A DNA stretch of 64,000 nucleotides from positions 28,058-92,057 of the forward strand of contig CANBTT010000004.1 in the NCBI GenBank assembly GCA_947372465.1. Direction: 5' to 3'. Positions 7,651-16,662 of the stretch are shown here, one piece after another. Each line of letters begins with the position of its first letter. Position 1 is the first letter of the stretch. This DNA is from Burkholderiales bacterium. GTDB taxonomy: Bacteria; Pseudomonadota; Gammaproteobacteria; Burkholderiales; Burkholderiaceae_C. A program made the translations under genes and the position numbers. Under the pieces are notes generated by a model. The model was not told the DNA's origin and searched no databases. It saw only the letters and a list, made by a program, of their open reading frames with translations.

Positions 7651-9342
7651 TTGAAACAACCAACGCCAGCAATTGTCAGCCAAGAGGCGGTTCGCCGCTT
7701 GCCCCGCTTGGCGCTGTATGTCTTTTGCATTGCCTATGTCATTCCAGGATTCTGGTTTCGCGAGGCGTGGAAATCAGTGGACCTCACGTCCCTGGGCTTT
7801 ATGTTGGAACTCGCGCACAACAAAAGCAATTGGTGGCACCCCACCGTCCTTGGACAAACACCCGAACTCGATGCCCTCCTGCCCTATTGGCTTGGTGCTT
7901 GGTCCATTCAATGGCTCACCCCATTTCTGTCCGCAGCGCAGGCCTCTCGCGTGCCCTTTATCGGCATGTGCTTCATCAGTCTTGGTGCCACGTGGTACGC
8001 TGTGTACGCACTGTGCAAAAGCCAACACGCTCAACCCGTGGCCTTTGCATTTGGCGGCGAGGCCAATCACAAAGATTATGCAAGGGCCCTGGCCGATGCC
8101 GCCCTCTTGGCCCTGATATCTTGCCTTGGATTGGCGCAACCCATGCATGAGGTCACCCCCATGCTGGCGCAATTCACCTTTATCACCATCGCATTTGCAG
8201 CCCTTGCAAGCTTGCCCTATCACACGCGTTTGAGCCTTTGTGTTTGGGGCGTGGGCTTGCTGGGTTTGAGTCTTTCAGGCGCACCGAGTTTGGCTCTCTT
8301 GTTTGGACTCATTGCATCCATCCTGTGCTTTTTTGATACTGAACTAGAAAGCCCCAAACAAAAGGCTCTTGCATTGCTTCTCATGGCCCTGTTGCTCGCT
8401 TACCTCACGCCAAGCACCATGTGGCACTGGCGAGTGCAGTGGCCAGAAATGAGCCTGACCCATTGGCACGGACAACTGCGACTGTGGCTGTGGTTCACTT
8501 GGCCCGCTTGGCCCTTGACCCTGTGGACGCTTTGGCGGTGGAGACACCACTGGATCGCGGCCAAACAAAGTCGACACCTCTTGATCCCACTGTGTTTTGG
8601 TACGCTCTGCGCTTTGAGCGCCATGCTCAGTGTGCCCCCAGAGCGTGTCTTGCTTTTGTCCTTGCCCTTCTTTGCAGCATTGGCCGCCTTTGCCCTGCCA
8701 ACCCTGCAAAGAAGCGTGAGCGCTTTGATTGACTGGTTCACCCTTCTTTTCTTCAGTGGTTGCGCCTTCATCATTTGGGTCGTTTGGTTGGCCATGCAAA
8801 CCGGTTGGCCACCACAACCGGCCGCAAACGTGGCCAGGTTACTGCCAGGCTTCTTGCCAAGCTTTGGTCCAACGGCCTTTGTCGTGGCGCTTTTAGCCAC
8901 CTTGACTTGGATTTGGCTCGTCAAGTGGAGAACGGGACAACACCGCTCGGCCATTTGGAAAAGCTTGGTCCTGCCTGCCGCTGGCGCTGCGCTTTGCTGG
9001 CTCTTGCTGATGTCTTTGTGGCTCCCGCTCTTGGACTACGCCAGAAGCTACGTGCCCATGATTCAAGAGGTGGAGAAAAGCATTCCCTCAAAAACGCTGT
9101 GCTTAAAAGACCTGAACGTGGCTCAGTTCACTGCTTTCAAAATTCAAAGCACCCTTGACGTTGAGCCCTTTGATACAGCTCAAAACTCAGCGTGTGAATG
9201 GGTGATCGCAGAAAGCGATCACAAAGGCCAAGCCAACCTTGCACCTGCGCTCAAAATTGAGGGGTTTGAATGGATCAAAACCATTCCCAGACCTTCAGAC
9301 GACAATCAAGAGATGGACCTCTTTAAAAAAATCAAACCCTAA
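7651..9342 (+). CDS. Polytopic membrane protein, probable GT-C type glycosyltransferase-like
   Basis: The protein has 563 residues with about a dozen hydrophobic segments between residues 10 and 470 and a soluble C-terminal tail of about 90 residues. The layout (N-terminal membrane helix, then a periplasmic loop with conserved-looking WWHPTVLGQTPELDALLPYWLGA, then many helices) recalls ArnT/PMT-like GT-C enzymes that move sugars from lipid carriers in the periplasm. I cannot identify the sugar or acceptor. The ORF begins with TTG, with AAGG about 13 bases upstream. It lies 3 bases before the MATE gene on the same strand, so the two are probably cotranscribed. The function call is an inference from topology and resemblance only. 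Confidence 0.55.
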   Translation: MKQPTPAIVSQEAVRRLPRLALYVFCIAYVIPGFWFREAWKSVDLTSLGFMLELAHNKSNWWHPTVLGQTPELDALLPYWLGAWSIQWLTPFLSAAQASRVPFIGMCFISLGATWYAVYALCKSQHAQPVAFAFGGEANHKDYARALADAALLALISCLGLAQPMHEVTPMLAQFTFITIAFAALASLPYHTRLSLCVWGVGLLGLSLSGAPSLALLFGLIASILCFFDTELESPKQKALALLLMALLLAYLTPSTMWHWRVQWPEMSLTHWHGQLRLWLWFTWPAWPLTLWTLWRWRHHWIAAKQSRHLLIPLCFGTLCALSAMLSVPPERVLLLSLPFFAALAAFALPTLQRSVSALIDWFTLLFFSGCAFIIWVVWLAMQTGWPPQPAANVARLLPGFLPSFGPTAFVVALLATLTWIWLVKWRTGQHRSAIWKSLVLPAAGAALCWLLLMSLWLPLLDYARSYVPMIQEVEKSIPSKTLCLKDLNVAQFTAFKIQSTLDVEPFDTAQNSACEWVIAESDHKGQANLAPALKIEGFEWIKTIPRPSDDNQEMDLFKKIKP

Positions 9343-9345
9343 GCG

Positions 9346-10719
9346 TTGTGCAAAGTGACCCAAAAAACTGAGCGCAAACTCATCGTTGAACACGCTTCGA
9401 CCATTTTGGTGGGGCAGCTTGCCGTCATGGCCTTTGGCATCACAGACACCTTGGTGGCTGGCCGCTATGATCAAAAAGCCTTGGCCGCTTTGTCGGTTGG
9501 GTCTGCTGTTTATATCAGCGTCTTTGTCGCCTTGATGGGGGTCTTACAGGCCTTGCTGCCTGTTTTATCGGAAATGCATGGCGCCAAAAAACCGCTTGAA
9601 GTCGGTCGCCAATTTAGGCAAGGCTTTTATTTGCTCCTCGGGTCCTGCGCACTTGGGATTGCCATTTTGTTGAGCCCCCATCTGATTTTAGAGTGGACCC
9701 AAGTGCCTGAGAACTTACAACACGACGTGAGCGCCTATCTCTCAGTGCTGTGCCTAGGACTGCCCCTCGCCCTATTGTTCAGGATGTTTGGCACCTTGAA
9801 CCAAAGCATCGGGAAACCCAAACTGGTGACCTGGATTCAAATCATTGGACTGCTGCTAAAAATCCCGCTCTCCATTGCGTTTACTTTTGGCCTCTTTGAC
9901 ATGCCGCCCTTGGGTGTCGTGGGTTGTGCGTGGGCCACCTTTTTTGTGAATTTGGCGATGGTGCTGCTTTGCTTGGGACTGCTCAAAAAACAAGCCCTCT
10001 ACAAACCCTATGACATCTGGAGAAGACTTGAAAAACCCGATTGGCGTGGCCTAAGCACCCTGCTTCGCATTGGACTGCCAAACGCCTTGTCTGTTGCAGT
10101 GGAAGTCACCTCTTTTACCCTGATGGCGCTCTTCATCTCCAGGCAGGGCACCACCGCTGCAGCCACCCATCAAATTGTGACAAGTCTGGCCGCCTTGCTC
10201 TACATGGCCCCGTTGTCTTTGGCCATCGCCACCAGTGCAAGAGTGAGTTTTTGGCTGGGTGCTGAAGACCCCTTTAAAGCACGCATGGTGATGAAACAAG
10301 GTTTTCTCTTGGGTTGGAGCTTGGCGGCAATTGTGAGCATCCTGCTGTATTTTTTGAACCCCTGGATTGCGCCCCTCTTCACGACACACCCAGAGGTCAT
10401 CACGGCCGCCTCTGGCGTTTTGATTTGGCTGTCCTTGTACCACTTGGGAGACGCCACACAGGTGATGTGCTTCTTTATGCTCAGGTGCTACAAAATCACC
10501 ATCATGCCTTTGCTCATCTATTGTGTTTTTCTTTGGGGCGTGGGCCTGATGGGGGGCTACCATTTGGCCTACGAAGGCTTGGTGCTGCTCAATGTACCCG
10601 CCATGCCTTCACCCAAGACATTTTGGCTCAGCAACACGGCCGCTGTTTTTGCAGTGTGCCTTTGTATGCTCACCTTGCTCAACTGGGTATCAAAGAAATC
10701 AGTTCAAGAGCGCTTGTAA
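9346..10719 (+). CDS. MATE family efflux transporter
   Basis: The protein has 457 residues with 12 predicted membrane helices in two MatE repeats. The N-terminal repeat has ITDTLVAGRYDQKALAALSVGSAVY, the characteristic MATE helix 1-2 region. Members export cationic drugs or metabolites in exchange for Na+ or H+. The substrate is unknown. The ORF opens at a TTG (9346); a GTG nine bases later is an alternative. It directly follows the polytopic membrane gene, which suggests an operon. Its last 21 bases overlap the 3' end of phoR on the opposite strand. Confidence 0.88.
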   Translation: MCKVTQKTERKLIVEHASTILVGQLAVMAFGITDTLVAGRYDQKALAALSVGSAVYISVFVALMGVLQALLPVLSEMHGAKKPLEVGRQFRQGFYLLLGSCALGIAILLSPHLILEWTQVPENLQHDVSAYLSVLCLGLPLALLFRMFGTLNQSIGKPKLVTWIQIIGLLLKIPLSIAFTFGLFDMPPLGVVGCAWATFFVNLAMVLLCLGLLKKQALYKPYDIWRRLEKPDWRGLSTLLRIGLPNALSVAVEVTSFTLMALFISRQGTTAAATHQIVTSLAALLYMAPLSLAIATSARVSFWLGAEDPFKARMVMKQGFLLGWSLAAIVSILLYFLNPWIAPLFTTHPEVITAASGVLIWLSLYHLGDATQVMCFFMLRCYKITIMPLLIYCVFLWGVGLMGGYHLAYEGLVLLNVPAMPSPKTFWLSNTAAVFAVCLCMLTLLNWVSKKSVQERL

Positions 10720-12069
10720 GTCATGTGCCTCAATCGCTCTGACCCGGGTTTTGGGCAGCACCCAAGAAAACTCCGACCCCTTGCCAATTGCACTTTGGAT
10801 ATGCATTTCGCCCCCATGGCGTTGAATGACGTGCTTCACAATGGCCAAGCCCAAACCTGTCCCACCGGTCTCTCGTGAACGACTTCTGTCCACCCGGTAA
10901 AACCGCTCGGTCAACCTCGGTATGTGCTCGGCAGCAATGCCCACACCATTGTCCTTCACAGCAAAACGCCACTCGCCCGTTGCCAGCACCCAGCAACTCA
11001 CGCGCACTTCGGCCCCAAGAGGCGTGTAACGCAAGGCGTTGCTGATCAAATTGGACATGGCGCTTTGAATTTCAGCCTTGTTGCCAGAAATCTCAACGCC
11101 CTCCTTAGGCCCCTCGTACTCAAAAATGAGTTCATGGGGCAACTGTTGATCCTGTACAAGCGTTCTGGATAAACCCCTCGCCTCGACTTCACAACTGTTC
11201 AGCAAGGACGACAAAGCAAACCAATCCAAAGTGCTTGGCAAAGGACTGCCCTCCAACTTGGACAAGGTCAACAAATCTTGAACCAAAATCTGCATCCTGC
11301 TTGCTTGTTGCTGCATCAAAGCCAAATAGTGGGTTTGCTCCTCAGGCGCTAAGCGCAAGTTTTGCATGGTCTCTACAAAACCAGCTAAAACGGTCAAGGG
11401 CGTGCGAATCTCATGCGACACATTGGCCACAAAGTCTCGCCTCATCAACTCAGCTTGTTCCAAAGCGGTGATATCACGCGTCAACATCAATTTGTGTCCA
11501 TCCCCATAGGGAAACAACTGCAGAGAAATTTTTGAATAGTTTTGAAATTGACTTTGAACACCCTCGATCACGACCTCGTGGTCATACACCATGGCGTGCG
11601 CATAGGCAGTGTAAGCAGGGTCTCGCACCAAGTTGCCTATGAGTTGATCTTTGTCGCGCTGAAAGTCAATGCCAAGATGAACTTTGGCCATGCCATTGGA
11701 CCATTCAATTCGACCTTCTGGATTGATCAACAAGACCCCATGGGGGGAGGCTTGAATGGCCGCTAAAAACTCGGTCAATCTGGCGTTGCTTTTGACCGTC
11801 TCTCGCTCACGCATCTTCACCACACGCAATACCCTGTCTCCAACTTCACCCCACACCCCTCTTAAAAAAGGGGGGGTCTTCAGATCCTCACTTCTCAGCC
11901 AAGACAGGGTTTTAGAAGCACGGTTGATGTCAAACAAGTACAAAACAAAACAAGTCACCAACAAAGAAATGAAGGCACTTTCCCAATAATTCTTGAAGGG
12001 CAACATGACTTCACCAACCAGTACACCGGCAAGTAAAAAAAGACTGAAAATAAACGTCCGCCAAAACAT
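10699..12069 (-). CDS. phoR: Phosphate regulon sensor histidine kinase PhoR
   Basis: The protein has 456 residues. Two N-terminal membrane helices (residues about 5-45) lead into a PhoR-type linker, a PAS domain (about 95-200, GVLLINPEGRIEWSN), a HisKA domain with VSHEIRTPLT (phospho-His at about residue 219), and a HATPase domain with NLISNALRYTP, DNGVGI and GTGLGLAIVKH. PhoR phosphorylates PhoB when Pst-PhoU signals phosphate shortage. In related bacteria phoR directly follows phoB. Here phoB lies 20 kb away (31861) on the same strand, with a catabolic gene block between. No Pho box is visible in the 109-base upstream gap, so expression may be uncoupled from the pst operon. Confidence 0.93.
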   Translation of the reverse strand: MFWRTFIFSLFLLAGVLVGEVMLPFKNYWESAFISLLVTCFVLYLFDINRASKTLSWLRSEDLKTPPFLRGVWGEVGDRVLRVVKMRERETVKSNARLTEFLAAIQASPHGVLLINPEGRIEWSNGMAKVHLGIDFQRDKDQLIGNLVRDPAYTAYAHAMVYDHEVVIEGVQSQFQNYSKISLQLFPYGDGHKLMLTRDITALEQAELMRRDFVANVSHEIRTPLTVLAGFVETMQNLRLAPEEQTHYLALMQQQASRMQILVQDLLTLSKLEGSPLPSTLDWFALSSLLNSCEVEARGLSRTLVQDQQLPHELIFEYEGPKEGVEISGNKAEIQSAMSNLISNALRYTPLGAEVRVSCWVLATGEWRFAVKDNGVGIAAEHIPRLTERFYRVDRSRSRETGGTGLGLAIVKHVIQRHGGEMHIQSAIGKGSEFSWVLPKTRVRAIEAHDLQALLN

Positions 12070-12178
12070 GATTGAAATCCAAGTTCAACTCGTTTTTGAG
12101 TTAAAAAATATCAAAAGCAGACTGTACACGAATGCAGCTAGAACTATGGAAAAAACAGTCCCTTTTTAAAAGAAATAC

Positions 12179-13174
12179 TTAAAAATTACTCAAATTGAGT
12201 GACTTGATAATGGGTGTCAATTGACGCTCATCTTGTCTGACGTAATTGGTGAATTCATCTGGACCCATGACCGTCGATTCTGCGCCCAGGGTGGCCAACA
12301 AATCCTGCGACTTGCTTGAGGCCATCACCTTGGCGAGCGCTTTGTAGAGCTTATCAACAATGAGCTTTGAGGTCCCTTGTGGTGCAGCCAATCCATTCCA
12401 AGACTCGGACAAATACCCAGCAAGACCAGATTCTGCAACCGTTGGCACGTCTGGGAACAGCATCGATCGCTTGGCGCTGCCCACCGCAATGGGACGAAGC
12501 TTGCCGCTTTTAACATGCTGAATTTGAGGCGTGATGTTCACAAAGGACACCTCTACTTGCCCACTGAGCACCGCCATCACCGCAGGCGCAGCCCCCGCAA
12601 AGGGAATGTGGGTGAGTTTGATGGAGGTCATGCTGTTGAACAACTCGCCACTCAAATGAGGTCCGGTCCCGTTGCCCGCAGAAGCATAATTGAGTTTTCC
12701 AGGATTTTTCTTTGCAAACGCAATGAGTTCGGCCAAATTATTAATGGGCACCGAAGGATGAACAGAGATCAAGTTGGGGACCGTTGCAAACATGGCCACC
12801 AAGACGAAGTCTTTTTTGGGGTCATAAGGCAGCGCTGGATTCATCACCGATTGAACCACCATGGGGGCCACCGTGGCCAACAAGAATGTGTAACCGTCAG
12901 CTGGCGATTTTGCAACCAGGTTGGCCCCAATCACGGTCCCACCCCCTGGTTTGTTTTCCACCAAAAACTGCTGCCCAAATTCAACGCTTAAACCTTCTGC
13001 GAGCATTCTCACAATGTTATCGGAGGGTCCACCAGGCGCATAAGGATTGACAATTTTCACAACCCGTTCAGGCCAATTTTGCGCAAAACTGCTGAGCATC
13101 CCGAGCGCCATAAAAGCAAACATACACGTGCGCAATAAACATCCCAATTTTTGCGTGCTTGAACCTTGATTCAT
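12179..13174 (-). CDS. Bug family (TctC-like) periplasmic solute-binding receptor 1
   Basis: The protein has 331 residues. A signal peptide ends near SSFAQNWP. The mature part has the Bug hallmarks: VNPYAPGGPSDNIVRMLAEGL (first ligand loop), ENKPGGGTVIGA, and NYASAGNGTGPHLSGELF (second ligand loop). Bug proteins bind carboxylates and other small molecules in a Venus-flytrap cleft, sometimes feeding a TctAB transporter and sometimes acting in sensing. No tctA or tctB is in the window, so its membrane partner is unknown. It lies 10 bases downstream of the flavin reductase gene on the same strand and immediately upstream of phoR. Confidence 0.88.
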   Translation of the reverse strand: MNQGSSTQKLGCLLRTCMFAFMALGMLSSFAQNWPERVVKIVNPYAPGGPSDNIVRMLAEGLSVEFGQQFLVENKPGGGTVIGANLVAKSPADGYTFLLATVAPMVVQSVMNPALPYDPKKDFVLVAMFATVPNLISVHPSVPINNLAELIAFAKKNPGKLNYASAGNGTGPHLSGELFNSMTSIKLTHIPFAGAAPAVMAVLSGQVEVSFVNITPQIQHVKSGKLRPIAVGSAKRSMLFPDVPTVAESGLAGYLSESWNGLAAPQGTSKLIVDKLYKALAKVMASSKSQDLLATLGAESTVMGPDEFTNYVRQDERQLTPIIKSLNLSNF

Positions 13175-13184
13175 CTAGTTGCTC

Positions 13185-13832
13185 CTATTTGTTTTGATTG
13201 ATCCAACCCTCACCCCCCGGGGGTTTTTGAAGCATTGGTTTTTCAATGATCTCACCCATTTTGGCGTAATAGGGTCCCCCCATCCGGGAGATGGCCTTCA
13301 TCTTGATGGAGTCGACTCGCTGGCCGTCGTAAATGTCCTCTCTAAGGTGAAATGCCACCACTTCACCTATATACAGAATATTTCTGCCCGTGCCTAAAAC
13401 CACTTTCTGGTCAAGCTTGCATTCCATTTGAACGGGACTGCAGGCAATTCGTGGCACCTTTACAATTTGACTGCTTAAAAGCTCAATGCCTAAAACATCC
13501 GTCTCACTGGTTTCTGGGGGAAATTCCTGCGCACTTGCATGCATCTGATCCAAGTTCGCTTCGTCCGCTACATTGACCACAAATTCGCCCGTCTCCAAGA
13601 TGTTTCTCGCCGTATCTTTTAAGACACCGGAGCGCTCAGCAATGTTCACGGCCAACATCGGAGGATCTGTCGCCACATAGTTGTAAGAGCTAAAGGGGGC
13701 GGCATTGACCAAGCCATTGAGCCCCATGGTGGTGATCCAAGCAACTGGCCTTGGAACAACACATCCAACGACCAATTTGTACGCCTGAGCGGTGTCCAAT
13801 CCTTTTGCGGGCACATAAATAAATTTACTCAT
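13185..13832 (-). CDS. Flavin reductase family protein (FMN-binding split barrel)
   Basis: The protein has 215 residues from the ATG at 13832; a TTG three codons earlier is the ORF-track start. Visible family features include PRPVAWITTMGLNGLVNAAPFSSYNYVATDPPMLAVNI and the stretch NILETGEFVVNVAD. Members either reduce FMN with NAD(P)H for a partner monooxygenase or act on their own substrates. No monooxygenase component is encoded nearby. It is cotranscribed with Bug receptor 1 and divergent from the carboxymuconolactone-decarboxylase-like gene. Confidence 0.82.
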   Translation of the reverse strand: MSKFIYVPAKGLDTAQAYKLVVGCVVPRPVAWITTMGLNGLVNAAPFSSYNYVATDPPMLAVNIAERSGVLKDTARNILETGEFVVNVADEANLDQMHASAQEFPPETSETDVLGIELLSSQIVKVPRIACSPVQMECKLDQKVVLGTGRNILYIGEVVAFHLREDIYDGQRVDSIKMKAISRMGGPYYAKMGEIIEKPMLQKPPGGEGWINQNK

Positions 13833-14030
13833 CAACGTCAATCCAATCCGTCCATTAAAGGTTCAGCAAAAGCTTGATCATATTACAGGAGTTCAGAAAA
13901 AAAATTCAAACAAAACAGATTTAAACCTAGGGGTTTACACAATTGCAATCCAGTGCAAGAGGAGAAAAATATATTTCAATGTGGGTTGAAAATCAATTCA
14001 TAATTCAAGCCATTAAATTTGAAAGTCGGT
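13833..14030. promoter_or_regulatory. Divergent intergenic region inside the catabolic block
   Basis: About 200 AT-rich bases separate the leftward flavin reductase gene from the rightward CMD/amidohydrolase/Bug operon. Promoters for both directions are expected here, but no hexamer pair stands out enough to place one. No ORF is supported. Confidence 0.4.
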
Positions 14031-14603
14031 ATGCCTAGAATTACACTTCCCTCGCCTGATCAGATGAATGAAGACCAGCTCAAAGTGTTCAATAAAATGA
14101 TAGCGGGACCCAGGGGCAAAGTTCAAGGCCCCATCAGAGCAGCCATTCACAATCCAGAACTCGCTGATCGTTGGCAAGCACTGGGGGCACTGTTGAGATA
14201 CAACACGTCTCTCACCCCCCGATTGTCAGAAATTGCCATCTTGGTCACAGCCAGGTCCTCTCAGTCGCCATTTGAATGGTATGCCCACCGAATTGAGGCC
14301 GAGAAAATTGGACTTGAAAAACACATCATCGAGTCCATATTGGTCCTCAACAAGTCAACCGCTTTCGCCAAAGAGGAAGCCCTGGTGTTTGATTTTGCGC
14401 TTGAATTGTGTCAAACAAAGTCGGTCTCTGATTCGACCTATAAAAAGGCCTTAGAACATTTTGGTGATAAAACAATCGTTGAACTCACCGCCTTGGTGGG
14501 CTATTACACAATGGTTGCAATGACCCTCAACGCGCACGAAATTCCTTTGCCTGACGGTGTCGAGCCTGCATTTTTACTGCCCCAACAAACACTCACATCA
14601 TGA
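14031..14603 (+). CDS. Carboxymuconolactone decarboxylase (CMD) family protein
   Basis: The protein has 190 residues from the ATG at 14031; the ORF track starts at a TTG 12 bases upstream. The CMD core reads LTPRLSEIAILVTARSSQSPFEWYAHRIEAEKIGL, with the E-W-x-x-H motif typical of decarboxylase-like members. The CxxC of AhpD-type peroxidase members is absent, so a peroxiredoxin-reductase role is unlikely. The substrate is unknown. The stop overlaps the start of the next gene (ATGA), which shows translational coupling with the amidohydrolase. Confidence 0.82.
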   Translation: MPRITLPSPDQMNEDQLKVFNKMIAGPRGKVQGPIRAAIHNPELADRWQALGALLRYNTSLTPRLSEIAILVTARSSQSPFEWYAHRIEAEKIGLEKHIIESILVLNKSTAFAKEEALVFDFALELCQTKSVSDSTYKKALEHFGDKTIVELTALVGYYTMVAMTLNAHEIPLPDGVEPAFLLPQQTLTS

Positions 14604-15406
14604 ATTCAAAATGGGATTGCCATGCCCACGTTTTCGGGCCCTTTGAAAACTACCCACTCGCCGCCGGCAGAAGTTACTCCCCCAATGAAGCACGGCTTGA
14701 AGACTATTTGAGTTTACTTGCGAGCTTAAACCTCCAACATGGCGTTCTGGTCCATCCCAGTGCATATGGACAATCCTTCGAGTTGCTGCTTGACTGCCTT
14801 GAGAGAGAGAAATCTCTCAGAGGTGTCATTGTGATCAATCCCTCAACCGAGATTGACCTCCAAGAACTGCGAGGCAAGGGCATCCGAGCAGCGCGCTTTA
14901 GTGCACGCAGTGGCGCGAGCACCAACTTCTTTGGAAGCGCAAGTTTTGAAGACTATCAATCCTTGCGAACACAGCTGAGAGACGCTGGACTTCATGCTGA
15001 ACTATGGACGGACTGCAAAATGTTGCCCCTCATCGAGAAGGAACTCTTGGCATCCCCCGTGGATGTTGTCATTGACCACATGGGCGGATTTGATGTCAAC
15101 TTAGGCGTCAATGATCCTGGGTTTCAATGCCTTTTGAGGTTGATGGACAGTGGAAAAATTTGGCTAAAGCTGTGTGCTTATAGAAACTTGCTTCAAGACG
15201 CCACCATGGATCGGGGGCGAGCATTTCATGAAAAATTGCTTCAAGCCAATCCCGATCGATTGGTTTGGGGAACGGATTGGCCTCATTTGAACGTCTCACC
15301 ACCACCCCATACAAGCACACTCTTAGAAACGGTTTCAAAATGGACCCAAGACGACACCGTGCTTACAAAAATTTTATCCAGCAACCCTCAACAACTTTAT
15401 CAATGA
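14600..15406 (+). CDS. Amidohydrolase, 2-pyrone-4,6-dicarboxylate lactonase (LigI)-like
   Basis: The protein has 268 residues in a TIM-barrel metallohydrolase fold. The N-terminal metal motif is DCHAHVFGP, the middle has VVIDHMGGFD, and the C-terminal motif is WGTDWPHLN, the order seen in the LigI branch of COG3618. LigI opens the pyrone ring in protocatechuate 4,5-cleavage, but the branch is broad and specificity is not proven. The gene overlaps the CMD gene before it and the Bug receptor gene after it by 4 bases each. This predicts one transcript for lactone hydrolysis, decarboxylation and uptake. Confidence 0.82.
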   Translation: MNSKWDCHAHVFGPFENYPLAAGRSYSPNEARLEDYLSLLASLNLQHGVLVHPSAYGQSFELLLDCLEREKSLRGVIVINPSTEIDLQELRGKGIRAARFSARSGASTNFFGSASFEDYQSLRTQLRDAGLHAELWTDCKMLPLIEKELLASPVDVVIDHMGGFDVNLGVNDPGFQCLLRLMDSGKIWLKLCAYRNLLQDATMDRGRAFHEKLLQANPDRLVWGTDWPHLNVSPPPHTSTLLETVSKWTQDDTVLTKILSSNPQQLYQ

Positions 15407-16386
15407 GCCTTTGCTTCAAATCTTTTTGCCGCGCCCTTGTCCTTGGCGCAGTGATATTGGGTCTTCAGCTGAGCGGTCTTGCTTCTCCATTGATCAAAAA
15501 ACCCATTCGACTGATCGTGCCTTTTCCAGCAGGAGGTGCAACGGACATCATGGCCCGAGGCATTGCAGCTGGACTTGCAAGCGAATTGGAGCAAACCGTT
15601 GTGGTCGAAAACAAAGGTGGTGCTGGGGGTGCTATTGCAGCCGAATATGTGACCCACGCAACGCCCGATGGAACAACGCTTCTTTTTGCAACCATGGGCG
15701 TGATGTCAATCAACCCAAGTTTATACCCCAAGCTGAAGTACGACCCCATCAAAGATTTCACCCCCATCTCTCTTACACACCTCACACCCAGGGTACTCGT
15801 GGTCAACTCGGCCCTCCCCATCAAAAGTGTTGCTGAACTCATTGCATACGCCCAGAAAAAGCCCGGACTGTTGACTTACGGCTCCTCAGGAAACGGAAGT
15901 TCCAGCCATCTGTCTGGCGCACTTTTTGAAAATCTAGCAAAAGTAGACCTGCTTCATATTCCCTACAAAGGCAGCTCATTGCTTTTAACGGATTTGATCT
16001 CAGCTCGAGTGGACATGGCCTTTGATGCTTACGCGGTTTATGAAGAGCACATCAAGAGCGGAAAATTAAGGCTTGTCGCCATCACCTCGAAAAAAAGGAT
16101 GCCCTGGCTACCCAACACCCCGACCATCTCCGAGTCCGGCTTGCCCAACTACGAGGTTGCAAATTGGCTAGGCGTGGTGGCCCCCACGGGACTGCCCAGT
16201 GACGTGACCAAAGCCATCAACACTGCTTTGGTCAAAGTGATGGGGAACCCGGCCATGAAACAGCAACTCTTTGACATTGGCATTGAGCCCACGAGCTCTT
16301 CGCCAGAGGAATTCACCCGAACAATTCAAAGTGAAGGCCTCAAATGGGCAGAGATTGTCAAAAAGGCCAACATCACGCTGGATTGA
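15403..16386 (+). CDS. Bug family periplasmic solute-binding receptor 2
   Basis: The protein has 327 residues from the ATG at 15403, which overlaps the upstream stop codon as ATGA. The ORF track begins 138 bases earlier, inside the amidohydrolase gene. The signal peptide (FCRALVLGAVILGLQLSGLAS) is followed by LIVPFPAGGATDIMARGIAAGL, ENKGGAGGAIAAE and TYGSSGNGSSSHLSGALF, the two Bug ligand loops. It closes the CMD/amidohydrolase operon and presumably binds the acid that this operon processes. No transporter membrane subunits are encoded. Confidence 0.87.
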   Translation: MSLCFKSFCRALVLGAVILGLQLSGLASPLIKKPIRLIVPFPAGGATDIMARGIAAGLASELEQTVVVENKGGAGGAIAAEYVTHATPDGTTLLFATMGVMSINPSLYPKLKYDPIKDFTPISLTHLTPRVLVVNSALPIKSVAELIAYAQKKPGLLTYGSSGNGSSSHLSGALFENLAKVDLLHIPYKGSSLLLTDLISARVDMAFDAYAVYEEHIKSGKLRLVAITSKKRMPWLPNTPTISESGLPNYEVANWLGVVAPTGLPSDVTKAINTALVKVMGNPAMKQQLFDIGIEPTSSSPEEFTRTIQSEGLKWAEIVKKANITLD

Positions 16387-16662
16387 TGCGTAAAAGCCTG
16401 TGTTGAACAAACAAGCCAACGCTCTAAGGTGATCTGACCTTTTTTAAGCACCCAAACCCATTTCATGGACGCTTGCTGCATCAACTTCTTGTACGGTTTG
16501 GCCGATGAGCTTGTCGCAATGGCCCCTTGGTGGGCAATATATGTTTTCTTCGCTGGCGCATTGAGCGTCAATGTGAGCGCTTCTCTCATTTTTTACCTGA
16601 ATACAGAAGGTATTCCATTTGACGCAACCACTCCATACCTGGAGGGTCAGCGCTCATTAGAA
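16387..16662. other. Non-coding gap between convergent gene groups
   Basis: These 276 bases lie between the ends of Bug receptor 2 and the MaoC gene. The ORF-track entries here (87 aa minus, 104 aa plus) have no family features, and the plus one runs into the MaoC gene antisense. I see no clear terminator. A decayed gene remnant is possible but unsupported. Confidence 0.4.

Noticed and set aside
11835-11885. TPPFLRGVWGE segment in PhoR resembling a translated genomic repeat
   Set aside because: It sits in the normal linker of Burkholderiales PhoR and keeps the frame, so it is part of the protein.
12377-12991. 204-aa plus-strand ORF
   Set aside because: It lies opposite the Bug receptor gene and is rich in His/Arg/Gly as expected of a shadow.
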